Shown one piece after another: positions 43,001-52,107 of a DNA stretch of 64,000 bases; the first letter of the stretch is position 1; every line of letters begins with the position of its first letter. The DNA comes from Arthrobacter livingstonensis (GTDB lineage: Bacteria; Actinomycetota; Actinomycetes; Actinomycetales; Micrococcaceae), in contig NZ_QJVD01000001.1 in NCBI RefSeq assembly GCF_003219815.1, positions 248,001 through 312,000 of the forward strand. The letters run 5' to 3'. A model generated the notes under the pieces. That model searched no databases, was not told where the DNA came from, and saw nothing but the letters and a program-made list of their open reading frames with translations. The position numbers were made by a program, and so were the translations under genes.

Positions 43001-43678
43001 TCAATCGCGGATTGTTAGGGTGCTCGAGCCGACCAGGTATCGTCCGGGGTTGTGACCGGTCGCGTCGATGTCGATACGGCCGTAAGCGGCGATCTTGTCG
43101 GATGTGGGAAACCAGGTGCGCCCCTCCACCACGAGGATCAGAAGACCCTCGGTGGTGCCGACAGCACCGAAAGTCTCATCCGGCGATTCCGTATAAGGGT
43201 GCAACTCAGCCGAGGTCGCCAGTGCAGAGGCCGACTCGGGGACCGACGAGACTGCCACCCCGACCTCGCTCACTGCGAGCAAGCTGGCAGATGTGAATTC
43301 GCCGGTCTGACCAGGAGGCAACTCCCGTCGCGCAATGAGTTCGAGCACTGCCCCGTCAGGCCCCTCGAAGTAAACGCTGTGGGCATTCCACGCAGGGGAA
43401 CATTCGAACTCATCAGCACCATCCCGAGACAAGACTGTCGTTCTTTCGCCAATCCAGCGTTTCGCCTGTCCGAACTTGGCCTCCGGGATCGTAAAAGCTA
43501 GGTGATGATCGCCGATCTGGCCGTCATCCTGTCGAAATTCGACCCGCGTACTGCCCAGTTGAATGGACGGCGACATATCGCCGCGTCCCTCGGCGAGCTG
43601 GAGACGCTGATTGAAGAAATCAAACCACAGGCTAGCGGATCGAACTGGAAGGGAAACCCTCGTAATTTTCATAGTCAT
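43001..43678 (-). CDS. VOC-superfamily (glyoxalase-like) protein
   Basis: 225 aa. Two beta-alpha-beta-beta-beta halves: ITRVSLPVRSASLWFDFFNQ to HSVYFEGPDGAVLELIARR, then a second half from about residue 130. The conserved His in DHHLAFTI and Glu in VLELIA could bind metal. Substrate unknown; relatives act in resistance or dioxygenase reactions. GAGGAGGA precedes the start. Confidence 0.8.
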   Translation of the reverse strand: MTMKITRVSLPVRSASLWFDFFNQRLQLAEGRGDMSPSIQLGSTRVEFRQDDGQIGDHHLAFTIPEAKFGQAKRWIGERTTVLSRDGADEFECSPAWNAHSVYFEGPDGAVLELIARRELPPGQTGEFTSASLLAVSEVGVAVSSVPESASALATSAELHPYTESPDETFGAVGTTEGLLILVVEGRTWFPTSDKIAAYGRIDIDATGHNPGRYLVGSSTLTIRD

Positions 43679-43790
43679 GACTCTTCCTCCTCAAGTTAGC
43701 TTGAGGTCAATTCTTCGAGCAATCAATTTATGCCGTTCACGCCAAATGTGCAGCTGAGTGTTGATGAAGCGACAGATGCCAGCCAGCAGC

Positions 43791-43816
43791 GTCCCGCAGG
43801 AGGTTCCCGATTGAAC
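43791..43816. repeat. GTTC-core palindrome, copy f
   Basis: GTCCCGCAGGAGGTTCCCGA, closing arms weak. It lies in the gap between the VOC and MocR genes. Confidence 0.5.
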
Positions 43817-43875
43817 ACTGTCGTCGTCCGGCTCGTGAGGGCTGCAGTGCGGCGCATGGTTATGGAACTCGCCGG

Positions 43876-45288
43876 TTATTGGTGGTTGTGTTTTAGGGCT
43901 TGGCCGAGGATGCGTGTGCCTTGTGTATAGGCGCCGGGATTCGGCCCTGAGTAGTTGAGGCGAATGTAGGGTCCGGTGGGTTCGGCAGGGAACCATTCGT
44001 TGCCGGCAGCGATAATGACTCCGCCTCTCTCGCAGTCGCTGGTGAGCCGTTCGAGGTTGGTTCCGTCGGGGAGGCGCAGCCACAGGTTCAGACCGCCTTT
44101 GGGGATAGTTTCGATATGTGCTTCCGGGGCGTGCTCCCTGAGGCTGCTGGCCAACAGGTCGCGGCGTGATTGAAGCAGGTGGCGCAGATTGCGTAGGTGG
44201 GTTTGCCAGCCAGGCTGTGTGACAACGTCCAAGGCGGCTGCTTGGAGAATGCCGCTCACATACATCGTTTCGGCGCCCCTGTCGGCGAGGATGCGGTCTC
44301 TGGCCGGGCCGCGGGCAATGATGGCTGCGATGCGAATTGCCGGGGAGACGCTCTTTGTAAGGGATCGAAGGTAGATGACGTGGCCGGAATCGTCACGTGC
44401 AGCTATAGGGGCGGGGGTCGTATTGATGCCGAAGTCATGGGCCCAATCGTCCTCGACAAGGAACGCCCCATAGTCAAGAACGACTTCCAATATTTGCTCT
44501 GCCCGTTCCTTGGACCATTGTGAGCCTGTGGGGTTGGCGTAGTGGGGTTGTGCGTAGAACATGCGCGCACCGGATTCCTCGAAAGCCCTGGCCAATTCGA
44601 GCGGGTCGGGTCCGTCGGGACCGCTGGGTACTGGGATGAGCCGAACACCGGCGTTCCGTGCGGCCAGGATAGCGCCCCAATAGGTGGGAGATTCAATCAG
44701 TAAAGGCTGTCCGCTCCCGAGCAGGGCGCTGAAGATCGAACTAAGTCCGCTCTGGCTTCCCGGCAGCACGATGACATCACTGGGGGTGGGCGGGTTGATC
44801 CCGGCAGGCGTGGCTGCGCCCAGTTCGCGGGCGAACCACGACTGCAACTCCGGCAGGCCCGCGACGGGCGGGCGGGACACAGCCGCATCACCCCGGGCGG
44901 CCCGCGTCAGAGCAGCTTGCACCAGCCGTTCCGGTAACAGTTCCCTGTCCGGATAGCCCGAATGGAAACCTATTGCTTCGTTGGAGACGGTGCGCATCGT
45001 AGAGGAAGCCGGCGGTAACAGAACCTGGAGTGAACCCAGAGCGGCGCTTTGCCACCCATAGTCAGAAGGGCGTGCTGTCCGCACGGCTCGCACGAAGGTC
45101 CCCACTCCGGGCCGGCTCTCGATCAACCCTTGCATCGTGAGGGCTTGCAGTGCCTTCTGCACGGTGACGGGACTGGCCTGAAATTCAGTAACAAGTGCCC
45201 TGGTTGAGGGCAAGCGGGACCCCGGTGAGGACGTGGAGATCCATTCCTTAAGTCGCGTCGCAATACGGGAACTGCTATCGTTGTTCAT
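43876..45288 (-). CDS. MocR-type GntR regulator with aminotransferase domain
   Basis: 470 aa. N-terminal winged HTH (SSPGSRLPSTRALVTEFQAS, PVTVQKALQALTMQGLIESR) and a fold-type I aminotransferase domain with the PLP-Lys in YLRSLTKSVSPAIR and MFYAQPHYANPTG. MocR proteins use PLP or vitamin B6-related ligands as signals and usually regulate the divergent gene, here an EamA exporter. ATG 45288 is chosen over the longer open frame because it lies in the shared palindrome. Confidence 0.88.
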   Translation of the reverse strand: MNNDSSSRIATRLKEWISTSSPGSRLPSTRALVTEFQASPVTVQKALQALTMQGLIESRPGVGTFVRAVRTARPSDYGWQSAALGSLQVLLPPASSTMRTVSNEAIGFHSGYPDRELLPERLVQAALTRAARGDAAVSRPPVAGLPELQSWFARELGAATPAGINPPTPSDVIVLPGSQSGLSSIFSALLGSGQPLLIESPTYWGAILAARNAGVRLIPVPSGPDGPDPLELARAFEESGARMFYAQPHYANPTGSQWSKERAEQILEVVLDYGAFLVEDDWAHDFGINTTPAPIAARDDSGHVIYLRSLTKSVSPAIRIAAIIARGPARDRILADRGAETMYVSGILQAAALDVVTQPGWQTHLRNLRHLLQSRRDLLASSLREHAPEAHIETIPKGGLNLWLRLPDGTNLERLTSDCERGGVIIAAGNEWFPAEPTGPYIRLNYSGPNPGAYTQGTRILGQALKHNHQ

Positions 45289-45303
45289 GAGTAACAATGA
45301 TAG
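45275..45303. promoter_or_regulatory. Palindrome spanning both divergent start codons
   Basis: CTATCGTTGTT and AACAATGATAG flank CATGAGT. The CATG in the centre contains the ATG of both genes, one on each strand. Both transcripts must be leaderless or start nearly at the ATG. Likely MocR operator. Confidence 0.75.
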
Positions 45304-46228
45304 CGCTACTACGCTTATTCGCCCAGTGATACCGAATCGAGCCCCTACCGGCCTCTGGTGGGGCCTGCTGGGTGTAGCGGCCTTCTCCTTTACAGTGCCC
45401 CTCACCCGGGTTGCCGTTGGCGGGTTGTCCCCGCTGTTCGTTGGCTCGGGCCGAGCAGTGGTCGCCGCCATCTTGGCAGCCCTTGCACTGGCCCTCACCC
45501 GCCAGCACCTTCCGCGAGGGAAGCAGTGGCTGCGGCTGGCCGTGATTGCCGGCGGCATTGTTGTCGGCTTCCCACTCCTGACATCCTTTGCGCTCACGAG
45601 CGCTCCGGCCAGCCACGGAGCCGTCGTCATTGCCCTGCTCCCGGCGGCAACAGCCACGGCCGCGGTCTTTCGCGGCCGCGAACACCCATCGAAAGCCTTC
45701 TGGGCTGCCACCGTCATTGGGGCACTGGCAGCCCTTGGTTTCGCCTTCCTCCAATCCGGAGGGTTCGGGGCTCTCAGCTGGACCGACCTACTCCTCTTTG
45801 GTGCCGTGATCGCTGCGGCCATCGGGTATGCCGAAGGAGGTCTGCTGGCACGAGAGCTCGGCGCCTGGCAAACCGTGTCCTGGGCCCTGGTCCTGGCCTC
45901 CCCACTCATGGTCATCCTGACCGGAGTGGCAATGGCCGGACAACCCGCATCAGCCACACCGATTCAATGGGCTTCTTTTGCCTACCTGGGCATCATCAGT
46001 ATGTTCTTGGGCTTCTTCGCCTGGTACCACGGGCTCGCTATCGGACCCATGGCCCAAGTCAGCCAGATTCAACTCGTACAACCCGTCCTCAGCATTTGCT
46101 GGGCCTGGCTTCTACTGGGCGAAACCCTGACCTGGACCACCATCCTGGGCGGCCTGGCCGTGATCCTGTGCGCTGGACTTGCCGTCCGGGTCAGGCTCAG
46201 CGCATCTCGGCAACCCCAGAATCCCTGA
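45287..46228 (+). CDS. EamA-family (DMT) transporter
   Basis: 313 aa with ten membrane segments arranged as two EamA repeats (GLLGVAAFSFTVPLTRVAVG and LSICWAWLLLGETLTWTTIL with the conserved GE motif). Probably an exporter of amino acids or metabolites. Its start codon overlaps that of the divergent MocR gene by two bases, so the palindrome also gives both proteins similar first residues (MSNNDSA and MNNDSS). Confidence 0.88.
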   Translation: MSNNDSATTLIRPVIPNRAPTGLWWGLLGVAAFSFTVPLTRVAVGGLSPLFVGSGRAVVAAILAALALALTRQHLPRGKQWLRLAVIAGGIVVGFPLLTSFALTSAPASHGAVVIALLPAATATAAVFRGREHPSKAFWAATVIGALAALGFAFLQSGGFGALSWTDLLLFGAVIAAAIGYAEGGLLARELGAWQTVSWALVLASPLMVILTGVAMAGQPASATPIQWASFAYLGIISMFLGFFAWYHGLAIGPMAQVSQIQLVQPVLSICWAWLLLGETLTWTTILGGLAVILCAGLAVRVRLSASRQPQNP

Positions 46229-46260
46229 CCACCAGCATCATCTCTTGAAGGAACACTGCC

Positions 46261-46769
46261 ATGTACGTACCGGAACACTTCACTGCCAGCCCCGCCGACA
46301 TCCACGACCTCCTCAACGGACCATCCACCGCCAACCTAATCACCATGACGCAAGAAGGGATGCTTGCCACAATGCTGCCATTCGTCTACGACGCCACCAT
46401 CGGTGACCATGGAGCACTGCACACACACGTGGCCCGAAACAACACCCAATGGTCCCAACCTGCAACCGGTGAGTCGCTGGCCATCATCCAAGGTACGGAC
46501 GCCTACATATCCCCATCCTGGTACGCAGCAAAGGCCGAACACGGACGCGTCGTGCCCACCTGGAACTACTCCACCGCCCACATATACGGCAACGTCGTGA
46601 TCCACGAGGACCCGGCCTGGCTCGGAAACCACACCCGTGCACTGACCAACATCAATGAAGCCGGATCAGAACATCCCTGGGCGGTGGACGATGCACCCGA
46701 GAAATACATCACCGGCCAGCTCAGAGCCATTGTCGGAATCGAGCTGGTTATCACCAGAATCGAGGCGAA
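46261..46769 (+). pseudogene. paiB-like gene, 5' part, split by IS21
   Basis: The first 169 codons of an FMN-binding negative regulator of the PaiB family: MYVPEHFTASPADIHDLL, LPFVYD, HVARNNTQW, PSWYAAKAEHGRVVPTWNY, AHIYGNVVIH, ITGQLRAIVGIELVITRIEA. The IS enters after the codon for Ala in RIEA. The frame runs on for 20 codons into IS sequence. It follows the EamA gene by 32 bases and was probably in its operon. Confidence 0.9.
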
Positions 46770-46905
46770 TGGCAAATACGGCTTTAGGGTACGGGTAGTC
46801 CGGGTAGGTGGTACCGCTTGTTTCGGCTAGATGGTACTGCCGTGGTTTTCTTGTGAAACCGGCGGCGCAATCGGCGCTGCTGTGTTGAACGGGAGGGCCT
46901 CTTTT

Positions 46906-48495
46906 ATGGCTGATTACAGTGCAATCATGGCGTTGGTGTTAGAGCGCCGGAGTTACAGCGAGATTGTTGCGATGGTCGGGTGTTCACGCCGGGAGGTTTC
47001 CTTGGTGAGCAAGACTGTCAGGGCCCGTGGAATCACGGCGGCGCAAGCGGCGTCTTTGAGTCGGGATGAGCTGGCGGAACTCTTCCCTGATGGCCGGAAG
47101 AATGTCTCTGCCGGTTATATGCAGCCGGACTTCGCCGGAATTGTTGCCTCGATGAAAGTCAACCGGCATTACACCTTGCAGCAGGCTTGGCACCGGTATG
47201 TGCAGGCGCCGGCAGTGCAGGGAAGGAAATACGGGTATACGCAGTTCTGCCAGTTGTTCAACGACTACGCGGCAGTTCATGAGGTCGTGGCCACTTTGCA
47301 CCACGAACCGGGGCGGGCGATGTTGGTGGATTGGGCCGGGGACACGCTGCCGCTCATTGACGCCGTGACCGGTGAGGTGAGCAAGGCATACCTGTTCGTG
47401 GCAGTGTTGCCGTATTCGGGCATGGTTTTTTGCAAGGCGTTTACGGATATGAAGCAGGAGGCGTGGAACAGCGCCCACGTTCAATCCTTTGAGTTCTATG
47501 GCGGTGTCACCCCGATCGTGGTTCCCGATAACGCTGCGACTGCAACGAACCGGCATAGCAAGGGAGACAGCACCCGGGTTATCAATGCCCGGTATCAGCA
47601 GTTGGCTGATCATTACGGCACGGCGATTGTGCCGGCCGGACCAAATCGTCCCCGGCATAAGGCTGCTGCGGAGTCTGCGGTCAATGTGGTCAACAAGCGG
47701 GTCATTGGGTATCTGAGCGAGGAACTCTGGCACACCCTGGCGGAGTTGAATACGGCCATCGATGAACGGGTCGATGAGATCAACGAACAGATCAAGCGAG
47801 TGGATGGGTCGACCAGGGCCGGGCAGTTCACAGCGGAGGAAGCCCAGATGCTCCAACCATTGCCGGTGGAACGCTTTGAATCTGTGGAATGGAAACAGCT
47901 GAAAGTCGGGCGGAATTACCATGTCAGCGCCGATTATCAGCACTACTCCGTGCCCTACAAGTTGACCGGCCGGATCTTGAAGGTCCGGCTGACCGGGGTG
48001 AGAGTCACGGTCTTTGATGGTGAGTCCGTGGCGTGTGAACATCCACGTAAACACGGGCGCAAGGGCCAATACTCAACCCTGGCCGAGCATGTCCCCAAGC
48101 AGCACCAGGACATCGACGGGTTGTGGTCTCCGAAATGGTTCCTTGACCGTGCCCGTCCCTTCGGCCCGGCGACCGTCGCGGTGATCACGGCGATCCTTGA
48201 ACGAGCGAAGATTCCAGCCCAGGCCTTCCTGGACTGCCAAAACATCCTCACCGGTTTGGGCAAGAACAACAGGCAGCGGTTGGAAGCGACGTGTCAGCAA
48301 ATCCTGAATCAACACGGGTATCCGACCTATACGACGCTGAAGCGGCTGATGGCCTCGATGAACAGTGACAGCCGACAAGCTACACCACCAATGCCGGCGA
48401 CGCCGAACACGAAGAAAGCCCCGGCTAGCACAGACGCCGGGGATCGTGGCGACGTGTTTGTTCGCGGCGCTGACTACTACCAGGAAGGCCGGTAG
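46906..48495 (+). CDS. istA: IS21 transposase IstA (second element)
   Basis: 529 aa from ATG 46906. HTH YSEIVAMVGCSRREVSLVSK; DDE core with Asp in LVDWAGDTLPLID, Asp in VVPDNAATA and Glu in HKAAAESAVNVVNKRV. Only distantly similar to the istA at 14563 (different subgroup). The frame opens 25 codons earlier without a good start. Confidence 0.9.
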   Translation: MADYSAIMALVLERRSYSEIVAMVGCSRREVSLVSKTVRARGITAAQAASLSRDELAELFPDGRKNVSAGYMQPDFAGIVASMKVNRHYTLQQAWHRYVQAPAVQGRKYGYTQFCQLFNDYAAVHEVVATLHHEPGRAMLVDWAGDTLPLIDAVTGEVSKAYLFVAVLPYSGMVFCKAFTDMKQEAWNSAHVQSFEFYGGVTPIVVPDNAATATNRHSKGDSTRVINARYQQLADHYGTAIVPAGPNRPRHKAAAESAVNVVNKRVIGYLSEELWHTLAELNTAIDERVDEINEQIKRVDGSTRAGQFTAEEAQMLQPLPVERFESVEWKQLKVGRNYHVSADYQHYSVPYKLTGRILKVRLTGVRVTVFDGESVACEHPRKHGRKGQYSTLAEHVPKQHQDIDGLWSPKWFLDRARPFGPATVAVITAILERAKIPAQAFLDCQNILTGLGKNNRQRLEATCQQILNQHGYPTYTTLKRLMASMNSDSRQATPPMPATPNTKKAPASTDAGDRGDVFVRGADYYQEGR

Positions 48496-48501
48496 TACGC
48501 G

Positions 48502-49269
48502 ATGTTTACCAGTGCTGACTATGAGAAGTTTCGGACCCTGCGCATGACCCAGGTAGCGCTCCAGCTTGAAGGGTTGCTGAAGGACGACGGCAATGACTCC
48601 AGGACTCCTGAAGACCTGTTCCTCACCGCCGTTGACGAGGCCCTGGAAATCCGGCGTGCCAACCGTATCGACAAGCTCATCGGCAAGGCCAGGTTCCCGA
48701 TCCCGCACGCATCAATCGAGGAAATCCGCTATCTGCCCGGGCGAGGCGTCACCTCGGTGAGGATGCAAAGATACGCGGCCCATGACTGGGGCGCAGACCC
48801 CACAAACCTGTTGTTGATTTCTCCCACCGGTGCCGGGAAAACCTATATTGCCTGCGCGATAGGGATCGCCGCCTGCCACGCCGAACATACGGTCCACTAC
48901 ACCCGGATGGACGAACTGGCCCGTGAACTGGTCATCTCCCGCGGTGACAGGATCGCCCACCAAAACCTACTCAACAAGCTCAGCGAGGTCGGGTTGCTCA
49001 TATTGGACGACTTCCTTACGATCGGCATCGATGAGACCGCCGCGAACGACCTGTTCACGATCCTGGTCAACAGGGACCAGCGCTTGCCCACCATGATCGC
49101 CAGCCAATCCGGCCCGCGCTACTGGATCGAGAGCCTGCCAGAGAAAGTCGCCGCCGATTCCATCGTGAACCGTCTCGCCAGCCGGGCCCGCACCATCAAC
49201 CTCGGCGACGTCGACATGCGCCGACTGCACGCCGAAGAGGCCCGCGCAACCAAGGACCACTGGGAATAA
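48502..49269 (+). CDS. istB: IS21 ATPase IstB (second element)
   Basis: 255 aa, AAA+ with Walker A SPTGAGKTY and Walker B LLILDDFLTIG. It follows istA by six bases. The right terminal repeat begins about 100 bases later. Confidence 0.9.
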   Translation: MFTSADYEKFRTLRMTQVALQLEGLLKDDGNDSRTPEDLFLTAVDEALEIRRANRIDKLIGKARFPIPHASIEEIRYLPGRGVTSVRMQRYAAHDWGADPTNLLLISPTGAGKTYIACAIGIAACHAEHTVHYTRMDELARELVISRGDRIAHQNLLNKLSEVGLLILDDFLTIGIDETAANDLFTILVNRDQRLPTMIASQSGPRYWIESLPEKVAADSIVNRLASRARTINLGDVDMRRLHAEEARATKDHWE

Positions 49270-49425
49270 CCACACGATCTGGAAAGTAACCATCGCTCTT
49301 CCCGGCGACGGTCCACCCGACAACTGGCCAGAAATCACCATCCGCGATTCCTGGCCAGTACCGGGTCCCCGAAATCAGCGGTACCACCTACCCGGACTGC
49401 CCGTACCATCACGCCGTATCTGCCA

Positions 49426-49554
49426 GCGAAGAAAAAACTCAGCCAAAACCGCCCCGAGACAGACATTCCCAGAGTCATTGCAGGGCTCAAAGGATGCCGC
49501 CACTTCCACATGGCCACCCAAGTAGAGCAAGCCAGAGCGCGAATAACCAATTAG
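49426..49554 (+). pseudogene. paiB-like gene, 3' part
   Basis: After the IS and its target duplication the frame continues AKKKLSQNRPETDIPRVIAG, matching the conserved KLSQNRP tail of PaiB proteins, and stops at TAG 49552. Together with 46261-46769 it restores a gene of about 211 codons. Confidence 0.9.
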
Positions 49555-49640
49555 CCGAATGATCCCAACCCAAACACCAAGCCGAAAAAACAAGAGTAGG
49601 AGAGCACACAACGCCAAACATCAATCACTACGCGACAACC

Positions 49641-49672
49641 GTCCCGTAGACCGTTCCTCATACAAACATGGA
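49641..49672. repeat. GTTC-core palindrome, copy g
   Basis: GTCCCGTAGACCGTTCCTCA with a distal ATGGAC that can close on GTCC. It lies 24 bases before the stop of the minus-strand VOC gene. Confidence 0.5.
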
Positions 49673-49695
49673 CAGCCGCGGCCGAAGCCGCACAG

Positions 49696-50079
49696 TCACG
49701 ACGCCCGGCTGGTAAATCTGAGGTAGTAACCGTCCGGGTCCGTGACTCGGAAATCGGTCAGCCCCCAATCCCGCTCTTGCAGGTTCTCTGTGAGAATGAT
49801 GCCCCGGTCGACGAATCGGTCTCTCAGGGCAGACACATCATCCACCTCGATGACCATTTCCGTCATCACCGGATGAGCGCGCCGCGCAGGATCGACTGGT
49901 TCGGCTTCGCACACACCGATCCGAACCGTTCCCATGCGAATCGACGCATAGCGCGGTGGCCCGACATTGTGACCCGTGACCTGAAAGCCCAAACGTTCGT
50001 AGAAAGCAGTCGTCACATCCAAGTCACCGGGGAAAATCTCAACTCGCAAAAATGCATCCACAGCTTCATCCTGACCCAT
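49696..50079 (-). CDS. VOC/glyoxalase-bleomycin resistance family protein
   Basis: 127 aa, one full VOC unit pair: FLRVEIFPGDLDVTTAFYER, LGFQV, YASIRMGTVRIGVCE, EMVIEVDDVSALRDRFVDRG and the closing FRVTDPDGYYLRFT with the conserved Glu replaced by Tyr/Arg context. Small single-gene unit between two palindromes. Confidence 0.8.
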   Translation of the reverse strand: MGQDEAVDAFLRVEIFPGDLDVTTAFYERLGFQVTGHNVGPPRYASIRMGTVRIGVCEAEPVDPARRAHPVMTEMVIEVDDVSALRDRFVDRGIILTENLQERDWGLTDFRVTDPDGYYLRFTSRAS

Positions 50080-50156
50080 TGACGGACGTACGTCGAAGTC
50101 ACCCGCAGGCCCGCCACTTTCATCAGGGCGGTACTTCTACGCATAACACGCCGATT

Positions 50157-50186
50157 GTCCCGCACGCCGTTCGGCTTGCGGTGCGG
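50157..50186. repeat. GTTC-core palindrome, copy h
   Basis: GTCCCGCACGCCGTTCGGCT; arms CCGCAC and GTGCGG, inner CCG and CGG around TT. Shares CCGTTCGGCTTGCGG with copy k at 53039. Confidence 0.6.
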
Positions 50187-50289
50187 CCGTGAGCGGTGGT
50201 CTCAACGGGCAAGGATCCAATACTGGACAGCAGGAATGCTCCTCATACGCTCACACGCATTTCAGTGATAGATCCCGATCAGACCGACG

Positions 50290-50460
50290 TCAGTGGAGTT
50301 TCGATATCTCATCAACCGGAACATAGAAACTAACCTCGCCGGTTTCAGCATTAACACGGGCCTTCAGCTTGATCTTGCCCAGCATTCGACGCCCTGCAGA
50401 GATCTCGACCGGGTACGACGAGGCCGCATAAACGTCGCAATCTTCAATGAATTTATCCAT
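50290..50460 (-). CDS. 56-residue hypothetical protein
   Basis: ATG 50460 to TGA 50290. The sequence is protein-like and balanced: MDKFIEDCDVYAASSYPVEI, then RRMLGKIKLKARVNAETGEV and SFYVPVDEISKLH. It is a compact beta-rich small protein, unknown. The plus-strand frame over the same bases is less credible. Lies alone between two palindromes. Confidence 0.6.
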   Translation of the reverse strand: MDKFIEDCDVYAASSYPVEISAGRRMLGKIKLKARVNAETGEVSFYVPVDEISKLH

Positions 50461-50490
50461 GGCGCAAACCTAACAGCTCAAGACAATCCC

Positions 50491-50512
50491 AGTGAGGGTT
50501 CCGCATCCGGAC
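50491..50512. repeat. GTTC-core palindrome, copy i
   Basis: GTGAGGGTTCCGCATCCGGA, a weaker member with only short pairing arms. Confidence 0.35.
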
Positions 50513-50630
50513 TTCCTGGCGAAGGACTTCAAAGTCGCTCAGTGGTTCGCGTCGCCCCGTCCACCCGCTGACTTACCGGAATATCTGGCGCTTACGTCCG
50601 CTGTCCCCAGACTTGATGGAGAATAGGCGA

Positions 50631-50831
50631 ATGAAGAAAACTTCGATCAGCCCACGGATGGCATACATCGTAGCGTTCTTATTTTTCCTGCTTGGAATTT
50701 GGCAGTTTTCATCCGAGGCACTGTGGCGCGGACTTATTTTCGTAGTCTTGGCTCTCGCTTGGATTGCCGTAGGTGGAGCGCAACGTCGTAAGAGGGATGT
50801 CGAAAAGACTGACATGGACTCAAACCTGTAG
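50631..50831 (+). CDS. Small membrane protein
   Basis: 66 aa from ATG 50631. Two hydrophobic helices (MAYIVAFLFFLLGIWQFSS and ALWRGLIFVVLALAWIAVGG) and a charged tail QRRKRDVEKTD. GGAG about ten bases upstream. Function unknown. Confidence 0.6.
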   Translation: MKKTSISPRMAYIVAFLFFLLGIWQFSSEALWRGLIFVVLALAWIAVGGAQRRKRDVEKTDMDSNL

Positions 50832-51007
50832 TAGGAGGACCAACTTTGGCGTTCAGTCCTCCGAGAACCCCCAACCATTGCTAAACCATGCACAGCCCCA
50901 ATCCAGTCCACTCATCCTTCCGCTTGTGGTCAAAGAACTGTTGCGCTGTTTACTACTGAAAACGACAGCACTTCAACGGCGCGTTTGCCCGGTGGAGGGG
51001 ACCCGGA

Positions 51008-51286
51008 TCAGTCAGAATTACGCTTGTGAGTTCGCCACCAACCGACAAGACCTCCTACACCTAGGCCGAGAAAAATAAGGGTCGGGATGAAGACCAAATA
51101 GTTGGATTTGTTTGCCGCGTAAGATACCAATGCGAGTACCAAGCAGACAAGGCCCCCGACCAGATAAACGACTCCCACGCGGGCAAAATAGCGGGAACTG
51201 GTCTTTGGCGTCGGCTTTCCAGCCTCGGTCAACCCAAGCATGTCTGTGAATCTTCGTACACGGCCCTCCGGAGCGTTCTCTGGCAT
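51008..51286 (-). CDS. Small membrane protein
   Basis: 92 aa from ATG 51286. A soluble head (GRVRRFTDMLGLTEAG) precedes two membrane helices (VGVVYLVGGLVCLVLALVSY and YLVFIPTLIFLGLGVGGLV) and a short basic end. Function unknown. It converges with the previous gene. Confidence 0.6.
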   Translation of the reverse strand: MPENAPEGRVRRFTDMLGLTEAGKPTPKTSSRYFARVGVVYLVGGLVCLVLALVSYAANKSNYLVFIPTLIFLGLGVGGLVGWWRTHKRNSD

Positions 51287-51363
51287 AGCGCTAACCCTAC
51301 GCACCCCAATTCCACGCTGTCCATATATTCAGTTGGCACGGATACAACCACGCTACTTGGATA

Positions 51364-51390
51364 TGCCTCGTAGACGGTTCCTCGAACGGA
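51364..51390. repeat. GTTC-core palindrome, copy j
   Basis: GCCTCGTAGACGGTTCCTCG, 44 bases before the next ORF's first start. Confidence 0.45.
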
Positions 51391-51433
51391 TACCCTGAAG
51401 TGATCAGGACTACTCTTTGTCCGGTGGGTAGCG

Positions 51434-52006
51434 ATGGAGGATAGGTGCATGGTCAGCGCTATGAAAGGTGACGGTTGCGTGATTCGAGTTGGGGGCCGAT
51501 CGCGAGGTGATGTCATGCAATTGCTAAACAGCGCAAATGTCCTGCTCAATGTCCACGCTGAGACGCTGCTCGCTCACACCGCCTTCGACGCACCAGAGAG
51601 TCGAAGCCTACGAATCGTGGAAAGAACGGTAGAGGAGCTTGGCTTCGAGCACGGGGCTACCTGGTCGCGGGTCTTCGCCGCTGCGAAGAACCAAGGCCTC
51701 GAACTTTGCCCCTTGGTGACGGGCCCCTACCTCCGATTGGCGATGATGAAGCAGGCCGACGCGCCGGACTCAGTCTTGTCTGCAGGCCGCGCCCCGACCG
51801 GAGCAATCCACGTCGCTTCCGAGCCGCCGAGCGGGGACGTGGAGTATCCGAAGGGGTTCTACATCCGTGTCGTGGATGGGCGGGCGTGGCTCAGGGGTTA
51901 CCGGTGTGATGACACGTACGAGTGGCCGCCAGAACAGCGGCTCGCATTCGTACTACCAGCTGCCCGACAAAGTGCGAGCTCATTCTCGGGCCACGGGGAG
52001 GGGTAG
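51434..52006 (+). CDS. Hypothetical protein
   Basis: 190 aa; start 51434 or ATG 51449. Helical N-terminal half (DVMQLLNSANVLLNVHAETL, RIVERTVEELGFEHGATWSR) and a later YIRVVDGRAWLRGY beta segment. No family could be named. It is followed after 100 bases by a phosphotransferase-like gene on the same strand, with no palindrome between. Confidence 0.55.
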   Translation: MEDRCMVSAMKGDGCVIRVGGRSRGDVMQLLNSANVLLNVHAETLLAHTAFDAPESRSLRIVERTVEELGFEHGATWSRVFAAAKNQGLELCPLVTGPYLRLAMMKQADAPDSVLSAGRAPTGAIHVASEPPSGDVEYPKGFYIRVVDGRAWLRGYRCDDTYEWPPEQRLAFVLPAARQSASSFSGHGEG

Positions 52007-52107
52007 CGATCCCGATGCCGCTTCCGCATGCGGCACGGTAGATGCCACACCAGAGAGTCATGGCCAATGTTGGAACGAGTCGCCGGGTCCCCTGTTTGTA
52101 GAATCGA

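Larger units (their letters stand above)
46770..49425 (+). mobile_element. Complete IS21-family insertion sequence
   Basis: 2,656 bp. The tips read TGGCAAATACGGC (left) and TGGCAGATACGGC (inverse of right), and the match continues inward through AGTCCGGGTAGGTGGTACCG. A five-base target duplication GCGAA flanks it (46765-46769 and 49426-49430), and the interrupted gene resumes in frame. Contains intact istA and istB, so it may be active and recently inserted. Confidence 0.93.

Noticed and set aside
45233-45957. Extended starts for the MocR gene (upstream to 45957) and for the EamA gene (45233)
   Set aside because: The extensions only cover antisense of the neighbour. The shared palindrome with both ATGs gives the natural starts, and protein homology begins there.
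50293-50571. 92-codon plus-strand ORF
   Set aside because: The minus-strand 56-residue frame over the same bases is more protein-like and better bounded.
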